A stretch of DNA of 64,000 nucleotides from Gammaproteobacteria bacterium (lineage in GTDB: Bacteria > Pseudomonadota > Gammaproteobacteria > GCA-002705445 > GCA-002716945): assembly GCA_002716945.1 (NCBI GenBank), contig PBCF01000003.1:18937-82936 (forward strand). The letters run 5' to 3'. The notes beneath the pieces are model-generated. The model made no database searches. It had not been told where the DNA came from and was given only the letters and a program-made list of their open reading frames with translations. Position numbers and translations under genes: made by a program. Shown piece after piece: positions 18,068 to 25,249 of this stretch (position 1 is its first letter; the number at the start of each line of letters is the position of its first letter).

Positions 18068-20653
18068 TGCTGCTTCCATAGTTGATGTATTTTTAAAAAT
18101 TATCTTATCCTTTTCTAGAGAAACTGTAACAGTTTTAATGTCGACTAATTCATTATTCAGAATTTTCTTAGAAATCTCATTTTCTAATAAATTTTGAATT
18201 TTTCTTTTTATTGGTCTTGCACCAAATGATGGGTCGAAACCTAATTTTGCAATATGCTTGATTACTTGTTTTGTTACATTAATCTTTATGTTTGTTATCT
18301 TATTAATTCTCTCGCAGAGCACAGCAATTTGATTATGTGTAATCTCTTCAATAGTTTCTTTTGAGAGAGGTTTGAATGCAACTATATCATCTATTCTGTT
18401 TAAAAATTCAGGTCTAAATTTATTTTCTAATTCATCTCGAATATTTTGTCTGACTTTATTACTATCATCTGTATCTGTATGATAATCATGTCCTAAATTT
18501 GAAGTCATTATGATAATGGTATTCTTAAAATCTATAACTCTACCCTGCCCATCTGTTAATCTTCCATCGTCAAAGATTTGTAAGAGTAAATTTAGAACTT
18601 CAGTATGAGCTTTTTCAATTTCATCAAGTAATATTACTGAATATGGTTTTCTTCTTATAGTTTCAGTCAGACAACCGCCTTGTTCATAACCAACATAACC
18701 TGGAGGTGCACCTATCAATCTAGAAGCATTATGTTTTTCTGTGTATTCTGACATATCAATACGAACTAATGATTCTTCTGAATTGAATAAAAATTGTGCA
18801 AGTTGTTTAGAAAGCTCAGTTTTCCCAACTCCAGTTGGTCCTAAGAATAAAAAAACACCATTTGGTTTGGTAGGATCAGAAATTCCTGCACGTGATCTTC
18901 TTATAGCATTCGATATAGCTGATATTGATGCAGATTGTCCAATAACAAATTTAGATAAAAAAGTTTCTAGGTTTAATAACTTTTCTCTCTCGCTCTGAAC
19001 AATTGTATTTACAGGTATTCCAGTCCATTTAGAAACAATATCAGCAACAATATTTTCTGTAACTTTATTTCTTAATAATTTTAAATCACTAGATGTATTT
19101 GTTTCTGAATGTTTTATTTTATTTTCTATTTCAGGTATTAATCCATATTGTAGTTCTGACATTTTAGTTAAATCATTTTTTCTGCGCGCATTTTCTAATT
19201 CTTGTTTAGCATTTTCTAATTTCGTTTTGAGTTTCTTAGAGTCTGTAACCAAGCTCTTTTCTTCAATCCAAATTTTTTCTAAATCATTATACTCTTTAGA
19301 TAGAGAATCCAAATTTTGTTCTAATTCTTTTTTTCTTGCGTCAGAGTCTTTATCTGAATCTTTTTTTAATGCTTCAATCTCAATTTTTAGTTTAATAATA
19401 TTTCTGTCTAATCTGTCCATCTCTTCAGGTTTAGAATCAATTTCCATTCTAATCAAACTTGCAGCTTCATCAATCAAATCAATAGCTTTATCTGGTAGAT
19501 TACGATCTGTAATATATCTTGCAGATAGGTTAGCAGCAGCAATTATTGCATTGTCAGTTACAGTGACACCATGATGTATTTCATATCTTTCTTTTAATCC
19601 TCTCAAAATAGCTATAGCATCATCTACGCCGGGTTGATTGATTAAGACCTTTTGGAAACGTCTTTCTAACGCTGCATCCTTTTCGATATTTTGTCTAAAT
19701 TCATCAAGTGTTGTAGCACCAATACATCTTAAATCTCCTCTTGCAAGTGCTGGCTTCAACATATTTCCTGCATCCATAGAACCTTCGGATTTACCAGCTC
19801 CAACCATCATATGAATTTCATCAATAAAAATAATATATTGATCTTTTTTCTTAGTTAGTTCTTTTAAAACATTTTTTAATCTTTCTTCAAATTCACCACG
19901 AAATTTTGATCCTGCTACCATTGCACTCAAATCCATTTGTAAGAGTTTTTTATCTTTCAAGCCTTCTGGCACCTCATTATTAATAATTCTTTGAGCTAAT
20001 CCTTCTGCTATTGCTGTTTTCCCAACACCAGGGTCACCAATCAGAATAGGATTATTTTTAGTTCGCCTCTGAAGCACTTGTATAGATCTTCTGATTTCTG
20101 TATCACGTCCAATGACAGGATCTAACTTACCTTGTTCAGCTAAATTCGTTAAATCGATTGTATATTTTTTTAGAGAATCACTTTCTCCTTCATAATCTTC
20201 TGAATCAACTGAAGAGTTTAATCTAGCTTTTTTAACCAATTCTTTGATTTCTGATACATCATATCCTGCTTGTTTCAATATATTTGCAATTACATCATTA
20301 TCAAAACACGCCACTAAAACTGTATCTGTTGCTATAAATTGATCTGAATATTCTTTCATTATTATTTCAGCTTTTTGTAATACTTGTAATAATGATTTAG
20401 AGAATTCTGTGATAGTGTTTTCACCATCTACAGTATTTAGTTTTTCAATTTCTAAATTCACTGCTTGATGTGCTGCAAAAATATTACCATTTATTTTAGC
20501 CAGAAGTTGTTTTGCTATATTGTCATTATTTATCAAGGCATACAATAAATGACAAGGTTCAACAAATTGATTCTTATTGATGAATGCTACATTTTGAGCT
20601 TCAGTAAGAATTTCTCTTAATTTCTTAGTATATTTATCTACATTTATTGCCAT
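18062..20653 (-). CDS. clpB: ATP-dependent disaggregase ClpB
   Basis: An 863-aa Hsp100 protein. The N-terminal Clp repeat domain spans about residues 1-145. NBD1 has Walker A GDPGVGKTAIAEGLA, and a coiled-coil middle domain rich in Lys/Glu covers about residues 405-520. NBD2 has GPTGVGKTELSKQLA and GYVGYEQGG. No ClpP-binding IGL/F loop was noticed, consistent with ClpB. It extracts proteins from aggregates with DnaK. It lies 41 nt downstream of the PCu(A)C gene, and no separate heat-shock promoter is evident in that gap. Confidence 0.95.
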   Translation of the reverse strand: MAINVDKYTKKLREILTEAQNVAFINKNQFVEPCHLLYALINNDNIAKQLLAKINGNIFAAHQAVNLEIEKLNTVDGENTITEFSKSLLQVLQKAEIIMKEYSDQFIATDTVLVACFDNDVIANILKQAGYDVSEIKELVKKARLNSSVDSEDYEGESDSLKKYTIDLTNLAEQGKLDPVIGRDTEIRRSIQVLQRRTKNNPILIGDPGVGKTAIAEGLAQRIINNEVPEGLKDKKLLQMDLSAMVAGSKFRGEFEERLKNVLKELTKKKDQYIIFIDEIHMMVGAGKSEGSMDAGNMLKPALARGDLRCIGATTLDEFRQNIEKDAALERRFQKVLINQPGVDDAIAILRGLKERYEIHHGVTVTDNAIIAAANLSARYITDRNLPDKAIDLIDEAASLIRMEIDSKPEEMDRLDRNIIKLKIEIEALKKDSDKDSDARKKELEQNLDSLSKEYNDLEKIWIEEKSLVTDSKKLKTKLENAKQELENARRKNDLTKMSELQYGLIPEIENKIKHSETNTSSDLKLLRNKVTENIVADIVSKWTGIPVNTIVQSEREKLLNLETFLSKFVIGQSASISAISNAIRRSRAGISDPTKPNGVFLFLGPTGVGKTELSKQLAQFLFNSEESLVRIDMSEYTEKHNASRLIGAPPGYVGYEQGGCLTETIRRKPYSVILLDEIEKAHTEVLNLLLQIFDDGRLTDGQGRVIDFKNTIIIMTSNLGHDYHTDTDDSNKVRQNIRDELENKFRPEFLNRIDDIVAFKPLSKETIEEITHNQIAVLCERINKITNIKINVTKQVIKHIAKLGFDPSFGARPIKRKIQNLLENEISKKILNNELVDIKTVTVSLEKDKIIFKNTSTMEAAS

Positions 20654-20694
20654 AAATGAAATATATGTTCTAAATCAAAAAAAACAAGAAGAAA

Positions 20695-21207
20695 TTAATG
20701 CATGTGATGATTTATGCTTTCATTGGATTTGCGCGGGTCTATCACTTTAAAATGCAACATATATCTCACTTCATTTCTATCATATGCGACAACCTTTATT
20801 ACTTCACCAATTTGCAAATCTCTACGCTTACCTAAAAACATAACGTGTTTAGCGCCATGATCTAATTGTATTGTATTTTTTGCTGGAATTGATAATGATT
20901 TTAAATGTCTCATTTTTGCTGTTCCAGAGCTTGAGATTTCCGTAGTATGTAACTCAGTTTTATCAAAGACTGGTGATGTAAGTTTATATATTTCTATATT
21001 TTCATCACTATTATTTTCAAAAACTCCATATCCAGCAAAAACATTCGTGTTTTTAGGACCCATATGGATAACACCTTTTCTAATTTCTAGTTTTTGGCCG
21101 CCATCCTTATGTACATCAACTCCACTCATAAATGCATGTGTTTTAGTTCCTATAAAAACTACAAAGACAATTGCAAAAAATTTTGTTAATAAGTTAGATG
21201 TATTCAT
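20695..21207 (-). CDS. periplasmic copper chaperone PCu(A)C
   Basis: A 170-aa protein with a signal peptide ending near KTHA. The Cu(I) site of the DUF461 family is visible: ELHTTEISSSGTAKMRHL and later LDHGAKHVMFLG, giving the His/Met ligands of the H-M-H-M arrangement. A His-rich tail (NHHMH) may add metal affinity. Family members deliver Cu(I) to the CuA or CuB site of cytochrome oxidase. An OprC-like copper receptor is encoded further on at 58051, so copper import and delivery are both represented. The message may be nearly leaderless (see promoter). Confidence 0.87.
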   Translation of the reverse strand: MNTSNLLTKFFAIVFVVFIGTKTHAFMSGVDVHKDGGQKLEIRKGVIHMGPKNTNVFAGYGVFENNSDENIEIYKLTSPVFDKTELHTTEISSSGTAKMRHLKSLSIPAKNTIQLDHGAKHVMFLGKRRDLQIGEVIKVVAYDRNEVRYMLHFKVIDPRKSNESINHHMH

Positions 21208-21215
21208 CGCGAATC

Positions 21216-21243
21216 ATTATAAACTATGCTTGCATTTTTTCAA
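21216..21243 (-). promoter_or_regulatory. sigma-70 promoter of the PCu(A)C gene
   Basis: On the minus strand TTGAAA and TATAAT are separated by 16 nt. The expected start point, about 7 nt beyond the -10, falls 2-3 nt before the ATG at 21207, and there is no Shine-Dalgarno sequence. Confidence 0.6.
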
Positions 21244-21263
21244 TCTTTAATTATATTTTAGAT

Positions 21264-21467
21264 ATGAATAAATTCTTGCTCAGCATGCTTATGTGTCCAC
21301 AATCAGGTGGCGAACTACATTATGATGAAAAATCGAATGAATTGATATGTTATAAATCAAAACTTGCATATCCAATTGAAAATGACATACCTATTATGTT
21401 GATAGATTCAGCAAGACAATTAAAAGATGAAGAGTTAAATGAGGAAGATAGTAATGGCAAAGATTAA
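21264..21467 (+). CDS. Trm112/YcaR-like protein (UPF0434)
   Basis: The track ORF starts at 21198, but the ATG at 21264 gives the usual 67-aa protein MNKFLLSMLMCPQSGGELHYD...LAYPIENDIPIML. This small zinc-ribbon-like family (E. coli YcaR) resembles Trm112, an activator of methyltransferases. Only two cysteines remain (CPQS and LICY), so the zinc site is reduced, as in many alphaproteobacterial members. It overlaps the start of the peroxiredoxin gene. Confidence 0.85.
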   Translation: MNKFLLSMLMCPQSGGELHYDEKSNELICYKSKLAYPIENDIPIMLIDSARQLKDEELNEEDSNGKD

Positions 21468-21924
21468 TTTAGGCACAAAAATAAAAGACAGTAAAATTCA
21501 ATGCACAGATGCAACAAAAACAAAATTATCAGATTTCTTTGATAAACAAATCATTTTTTATTTCTATCCGAAAGATATGACACCAGGCTGCACGACAGAA
21601 AGCATAGAATTTAATTCAAATTTATCTAAGATCAAAAAACTAGGTTTTAATATAGCTGGTATATCTAGAGATTCTCTAAAATCTCATACAAAATTTATTG
21701 AAAAATACAAATTCAAATTTCCACTCATTTCTGATGAAGATGAGAAAATTTGCAAAATATTTAATGTAATCAAAGAAAAAAGTCTTTATGGTAGAAAATA
21801 TATGGGTGTTGATAGAAGTACTTTCGTATTAGATAAAAAAGGAACAATAAAGTATATTTGGAGAGGTGTTAAAGTTAAAGGGCACGTCGACGAAGTTATT
21901 AAGACAATCAAAGAGATAAAATAA
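21454..21924 (+). CDS. bcp: peroxiredoxin Bcp/PrxQ
   Basis: The preferred start is ATG 21454 (MAKINLG), with GAGGA at 21441-21445 upstream, giving 156 aa. The peroxidatic Cys is C46 in MTPGCTTES. The Cys five residues later that E. coli Bcp uses for resolution is absent; other cysteines are C17 and C100 (EKICKIF), so it may work as a 1-Cys enzyme or with an unusual partner. It reduces H2O2 and organic or lipid hydroperoxides with thioredoxin. It overlaps UPF0434 by 14 nt. Confidence 0.92.
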   Translation: MAKINLGTKIKDSKIQCTDATKTKLSDFFDKQIIFYFYPKDMTPGCTTESIEFNSNLSKIKKLGFNIAGISRDSLKSHTKFIEKYKFKFPLISDEDEKICKIFNVIKEKSLYGRKYMGVDRSTFVLDKKGTIKYIWRGVKVKGHVDEVIKTIKEIK

Positions 21925-21925
21925 A

Positions 21926-22159
21926 ATGATGCAAATTATTACTCTTCTATTTATTTTATCAATCTTATATTATTTTATCTTATTCAATAAACAATTAGAG
22001 TTGCAAAAAAGACAGAATGAATTATTAGAAAAAATATTAGATACAAAAAAATTAAATCCACATGAAAATGAAGCAATAGAAGATGCAATGCCTCATACTG
22101 AAATTGAAAAATTGAAAACTGAATTTATGAAAACTCATTATAAACCACCAAAAAAATGA
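21926..22159 (+). CDS. small membrane-anchored hypothetical protein
   Basis: A 77-aa protein with one N-terminal helix (MMQIITLLFILSILYYFILF) followed by a charged, probably coiled-coil segment (KQLELQKRQNELLEKIL) and a basic tail. No family is recognised. It starts 2 nt after bcp and overlaps the HIT gene by 4 nt, so it is certainly part of this operon. Bitopic topology with the C terminus in the cytoplasm is the simplest reading. Confidence 0.65.
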   Translation: MMQIITLLFILSILYYFILFNKQLELQKRQNELLEKILDTKKLNPHENEAIEDAMPHTEIEKLKTEFMKTHYKPPKK

Positions 22160-22494
22160 CAGAAAATATATTTGAGAAAATTATAAAAAAAGAAATACCA
22201 GCAGATATTATTTATGAGGATGATTTGGTTTTGGCTTTCAATGATATTAGTCCTCAAGCACCAACACATATACTTGTTATCCCAAAAAAAAATATACCTA
22301 AACTATCGGACAGTAAAAATGAAGATAAAGATTTATTAGGTACCTTATTGCTAACTGCAAAAAAGATTGCAAAAGATAATAATATTAACAATTACAGATT
22401 GGTTATAAATAATGGCAGTGAAGCTGGACAAACCGTTTTTCATTTACATATTCATATCTTAGCAGGGAGAGATTTTGGTTGGCCACCTGGTTAA
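22156..22494 (+). CDS. hinT: HIT-family purine nucleoside phosphoramidase
   Basis: A 112-aa protein starting NIFEKIIKKEIPADIIYEDD, the HinT hallmark, with the catalytic triad HLHIHIL near the C terminus and GSEAGQTVFH before it. It hydrolyses AMP-lysine-type phosphoramidates such as aminoacyl adenylates. It is the last gene of the plus-strand operon and overlaps by 4 nt the convergent gene on the other strand. Confidence 0.93.
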   Translation: MTENIFEKIIKKEIPADIIYEDDLVLAFNDISPQAPTHILVIPKKNIPKLSDSKNEDKDLLGTLLLTAKKIAKDNNINNYRLVINNGSEAGQTVFHLHIHILAGRDFGWPPG

Positions 22495-23267
22495 TTCCTC
22501 TTACCAAAAAAAGACATAATTTTATCAATCAAATCCTGTAATGGATTGATACGTAATTTTTCTGATTCTACTGCTATTTCATCAATACACTTTACTGATC
22601 TAGCAGGATATGGTCCATGTGAAGTCTCTTGATATAGAGCAATCACATCAAAACCTTCCTCAAGAGTATGTCCTATTTCAAAATTCTCTTCACGTGATTG
22701 AACTTGTCCTTTCATTAAAGTTGGCATTTTAGCAAGATACATAGGTTCGCAATCATTATCTTTTGCTTTTTGCACAATATTTTCATTTACAATTTTTTTT
22801 GAATCAATTTCTATCATTGCGAAATTAGAATTTTTATAAAATTCTTCTAAATCAGATGTATCGTCATCCTCTTGCACCCTAACTCCTACTTGAATTTGAT
22901 CGCCAAGCTGATTTTTAGCATCAATTATTTTTTCTAGTCCTTGTTTTTTCATGACAGTAAAATATTTAGGCTGAATCTCTTTAGCAAAATTGATATATGA
23001 TGTCCATTCTTCTAAATTTACATTATCTGTATCTAAATAAATATGAGTTTTGCAATCTCTTTTTTTTGATTCTTTTCTAAAATTCTCTACGCGTTGTTTA
23101 GATATATCTGATCCATCACTAAATAATATTCTTGCTATATCTACACCATCTGTCCACTGTCTTGCTATTCCAGCTATTATCATGGTTTTTAATTCTTTCT
23201 CATCATCAGTGGAAGGTCCTAGAGTTGCAATTATCAAGCTTTGTCTATGTCGTTCTTTAGTGGCCAT
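22491..23267 (-). CDS. pyruvate-kinase-like protein lacking B and C domains
   Basis: A 258-aa protein that aligns by eye to the pyruvate kinase barrel. The N terminus LIIATLGPSTDDEKELKTMI then ARILFSDGSD corresponds to the TIGP...ARxNFSHG block. The C terminus EGFDVIALYQETSHGPYPARSV corresponds to DGxDAVMLSGETAxGxYPxxAV, and AKMPTLMK to the ATQMLxSM strand. The lid (B) domain and the C-terminal allosteric domain are missing. The catalytic Lys/Glu of KIE reads RVQ here, so ordinary kinase activity is unlikely. A regulatory or scaffold role, or another reaction, is possible. It is a single gene with its own promoter region. Confidence 0.6.
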   Translation of the reverse strand: MATKERHRQSLIIATLGPSTDDEKELKTMIIAGIARQWTDGVDIARILFSDGSDISKQRVENFRKESKKRDCKTHIYLDTDNVNLEEWTSYINFAKEIQPKYFTVMKKQGLEKIIDAKNQLGDQIQVGVRVQEDDDTSDLEEFYKNSNFAMIEIDSKKIVNENIVQKAKDNDCEPMYLAKMPTLMKGQVQSREENFEIGHTLEEGFDVIALYQETSHGPYPARSVKCIDEIAVESEKLRINPLQDLIDKIMSFFGKRN

Positions 23268-23342
23268 ATGAATAATAATATCTTATCAATAGAAGTATAT
23301 TATAATATCCTAGATACAATAAACATCTTTTGATATTAATTT

Positions 23343-24137
23343 ATGATTGAAGCACTACCAAATATTCAGACCATATTTTTTATAATGATATTTATTATTA
23401 TGTACATTATTGAATTTTATTGTCCGAATAGAATATGGCAAACAGCTAGATATAAAAGACTTTTCACTCATCTCATAGTTGCTATTATTAATTCAATAAT
23501 TTTATACATACCTAGATTGATATTCTTGATACCCATTTTACTTTTAATAGAGGAAAAACAACTTGGTTTGTTAAATAACATGGATCAATTTTATTTTATA
23601 GAAATATTATTAGGTTTTCTTTTTTTTGATTTTGCATATTATTGGTGGCATAGATTCAATCACACAATACCTTTTTTATGGAGGTTTCATAGTTTTCATC
23701 ACTTAGATACTCATTTAGATGTAACAACATCATTAAGATTTCATTTTGGTGAGCTTGTACTGTCGGTTATATATGATATTTTTTTGATTATTATAATTGG
23801 CGCGCCACTGGAACTGTATATCTTTTATAAAATCATTTTGACTTCATCAAGTCATTTCCATCATTCTAATATTAAACTTCCTGAGAGAATAAACGATTTA
23901 TTAATATATTTTATAGTAACACCTAAGTATCATACAAATCATCATACAGTTGAAAAAAATACAAGGAATGCAAATTATACTTCAATCTTTACTATATGGG
24001 ATCGTTTATTCTTAACGTGTAAAGACTCTAACGATGCAGATAGAACACTGATGGGATTAGAAAACAGAGATTTAGAGCTTGATTTAGTTAAGAGTCTAAA
24101 ACATCCATTTCAAAAAAAATCAAATGAATTACTATAA
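23343..24137 (+). CDS. sterol desaturase / fatty acid hydroxylase family protein
   Basis: A 264-aa membrane protein with about four helices and the di-iron histidine set HRFNH (HxxxH), HSFHHLDTH (HxxHH), HFHHSN and HTNHH. Members insert hydroxyl groups or double bonds into lipids using O2 and two histidine-bound irons. Bacterial substrates are mostly unknown (ornithine lipids, fatty acids, carotenoids, sterol-like lipids). It stands alone with a terminator directly downstream. Confidence 0.85.
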   Translation: MIEALPNIQTIFFIMIFIIMYIIEFYCPNRIWQTARYKRLFTHLIVAIINSIILYIPRLIFLIPILLLIEEKQLGLLNNMDQFYFIEILLGFLFFDFAYYWWHRFNHTIPFLWRFHSFHHLDTHLDVTTSLRFHFGELVLSVIYDIFLIIIIGAPLELYIFYKIILTSSSHFHHSNIKLPERINDLLIYFIVTPKYHTNHHTVEKNTRNANYTSIFTIWDRLFLTCKDSNDADRTLMGLENRDLELDLVKSLKHPFQKKSNELL

Positions 24138-24145
24138 AATAAGAA

Positions 24146-24174
24146 ACCCCCTCTTCCTTGAGGAGGTATTTTGT
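24146..24174 (+). terminator. intrinsic terminator after the desaturase-family gene
   Basis: ACCCCCTC and GAGGAGGT form an 8-bp stem with one mismatch around TTCCTT, followed by ATTTTGT, 8 nt after the stop codon. From here to about 24370 I see no gene or clear element. Confidence 0.7.
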
Positions 24175-24373
24175 CAACTTATTTATAGACATGATATAAA
24201 ATATATTATTATTGTCTAATATATTCTTATATAAGTATATTTTGTCTATACATTGTCCATAACAATACCATGACAAAGTATAAATTTCAACCAGTTTTAA
24301 GTAATTCTTACAATTATGGTCTGCTTTTTTTGATATGAGATGTCTAGAAAGCTGTAGTAATAAAAATCTTATA

Positions 24374-24402
24374 TTGACATAACTAATTGATTTTGTTTAA
24401 AT
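24374..24402 (+). promoter_or_regulatory. sigma-70 promoter of the tandem riboswitch transcript
   Basis: A perfect TTGACA -35 is followed 17 nt later by TTAAAT (4 of 6 matches to TATAAT). The predicted start, about 24409, falls exactly on the first base of aptamer 1 stem P1, which supports both calls. Confidence 0.7.
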
Positions 24403-24408
24403 GAATTC

Positions 24409-24455
24409 ACGCCGATTTGAACATCAGCTTGCCGGCGTAAAATAGCTAAAGCGAT
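24409..24455 (+). ncRNA. SAM-II/SAM-V-like riboswitch aptamer 1
   Basis: P1 pairs ACGCCG (24409-24414) with CGGCGT (24433-24438). The loop holds GATTTGAAC and CAGCTTGC, followed after P1 by AAAATAGCTAAAGC. GCTTGC (24427-24432) can pair with GCTAAAGC (24445-24452), leaving UA unpaired, to form an H-type pseudoknot; ATC (24423-24425) with GAT (24453-24455) can extend it. These conserved pieces (GAUUU-AAC, UUGC, UAGCUAAA) match the SAM-II aptamer as I remember it, and SAM-V has the same core. It precedes a terminator whose loop contains the exact complement of GCTAAAGC, giving a ready antiterminator. SAM binding would thus favour termination. Confidence 0.75.
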
Positions 24456-24460
24456 CGGTA

Positions 24461-24493
24461 ACCATCATAGCTTTAGCGTGATGGTTTTTTTTT
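24461..24493 (+). terminator. riboswitch expression-platform terminator
   Basis: ACCATCA (24461-24467) pairs with TGATGGT (24479-24485), followed by a run of nine T. Its loop carries GCTTTAGC (24470-24477), complementary over 8 nt to GCTAAAGC (24445-24452) of aptamer 1, so terminator and antiterminator compete. Confidence 0.8.
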
Positions 24494-24549
24494 GGCATTT
24501 GATCTTCAGCTTGTGTGCCAGACCGATCAGGTAAAACACTAAAGAGGAG
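24493..24549 (+). ncRNA. SAM-II/SAM-V-like riboswitch aptamer 2 over the Shine-Dalgarno
   Basis: P1 pairs TGGCA (24493-24497) with TGCCA (24516-24520). The loop TTTGATCTTCAGCTTGTG repeats the aptamer 1 loop with changes. CTTGTG (24510-24515) can pair with CACTAAAG (24537-24544), again with UA left out; the GC/GC of aptamer 1 has become GUG/CAC here, a compensatory change supporting the pseudoknot. CTTC (24504-24507) can further pair with GGAG (24546-24549), burying the ribosome binding site AAAGAGGAG that lies 6 nt before the ATG. SAM binding would therefore block translation initiation. No terminator follows, so this half acts at translation. Confidence 0.72.
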
Positions 24550-24555
24550 TACAAA

Positions 24556-24939
24556 ATGAAAATTTTTAAAGATGGTATATTCGCAAATATTGCATCCCAT
24601 ACCAGCCTTTTCTCTCAAAATAAATCTCTTGTAGAGATATTTCTTTTGTCGAGTAGCTTAGGGGCTAATATCCCATTAGTGCAGTTAAATAACGACATAA
24701 GGGAATACTGCTGCGAGAATAAGGTTGATTGGTCTATTAAGAACCTTTCATCAACGGTAAATATAGGTAAAGAAAACACACATTGCTACGTTATCAAATT
24801 TAATACAGGTATCAGTAGTAATGTCGCAGATGATTTGATTTACAAACTAGCTTGTCACCTCGGTTTGAAATATAAATGTGTCCAATGCGCTTATCATTAT
24901 CGTGATAAAGAGAGAAAGATATCATTACATTACGATTAA
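24556..24939 (+). CDS. unrecognised 127-aa protein controlled by tandem SAM riboswitch
   Basis: It has a strong ribosome binding site, GAGGAG at 24544-24549. The product MKIFKDGIFANIASHTSLFSQ...KISLHYD is a soluble-looking alpha/beta protein without signal peptide or membrane helix. It has six cysteines, including a CC pair (EYCCEN) and CVQC (YKCVQCAYHY). I recognise no family. By its control region it should be made when S-adenosylmethionine is low, so a link to methionine, SAM or sulfur metabolism is inferred. Base composition is somewhat less AT-biased than its neighbours. It is monocistronic: the next gene is convergent. Confidence 0.75.
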   Translation: MKIFKDGIFANIASHTSLFSQNKSLVEIFLLSSSLGANIPLVQLNNDIREYCCENKVDWSIKNLSSTVNIGKENTHCYVIKFNTGISSNVADDLIYKLACHLGLKYKCVQCAYHYRDKERKISLHYD

Positions 24940-24961
24940 GGTATTAGAAATATAAAAGTTG

Positions 24962-25210
24962 TTATTTGCCTTTTGTATATTTTTTTCGGAACTTGGCGAT
25001 TCTACCTTCTTTTGTCTCAATTCTACCTTTACCGGTATAAAAAGGATGAGATTCTGAAGAAGTTTCGACCTTGAATACTGGGTATTCTTTACCATCTTCA
25101 TATTTCATCTTTTCTTTAGGGTTAAGAGTTGAAGAGATCAAGAAGCTCTTATTACATGAGACATCATGAAATATAATTGGTTGATATTCTGGATGTGTGT
25201 CCTTTTTCAT
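24962..25210 (-). CDS. rpmE2: 50S ribosomal protein L31 type B
   Basis: The track ORF starts at 25228, but ATG 25210 gives the usual N terminus MKKDTHPEYQPIIFHDVSC and 82 aa. SSESHPFYTGKGR is the conserved type B block. The CxxC zinc motif of type A L31 is absent (a single Cys in SCNKSF), so this is the zinc-independent form. Elsewhere that form replaces the zinc form under zinc limitation; here it may be the only copy. No Zur box was seen. Confidence 0.92.
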   Translation of the reverse strand: MKKDTHPEYQPIIFHDVSCNKSFLISSTLNPKEKMKYEDGKEYPVFKVETSSESHPFYTGKGRIETKEGRIAKFRKKYTKGK

Positions 25211-25249
25211 AGTCTGATAATATAACATATAATTGAATAATAAAAAGAT

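Noticed and set aside
24175-24370. Small gene or RNA between the desaturase terminator and the riboswitch promoter
   Set aside because: No ORF with a ribosome binding site and no stable hairpin beyond AT-rich noise; the 62-codon minus ORF here overlaps a terminator and lacks features.
24421-24493. Interpretation as a simple rho-independent terminator with unrelated upstream sequence
   Set aside because: The competing antiterminator, the conserved SAM-II-like pieces and the promoter position make a riboswitch a better explanation.
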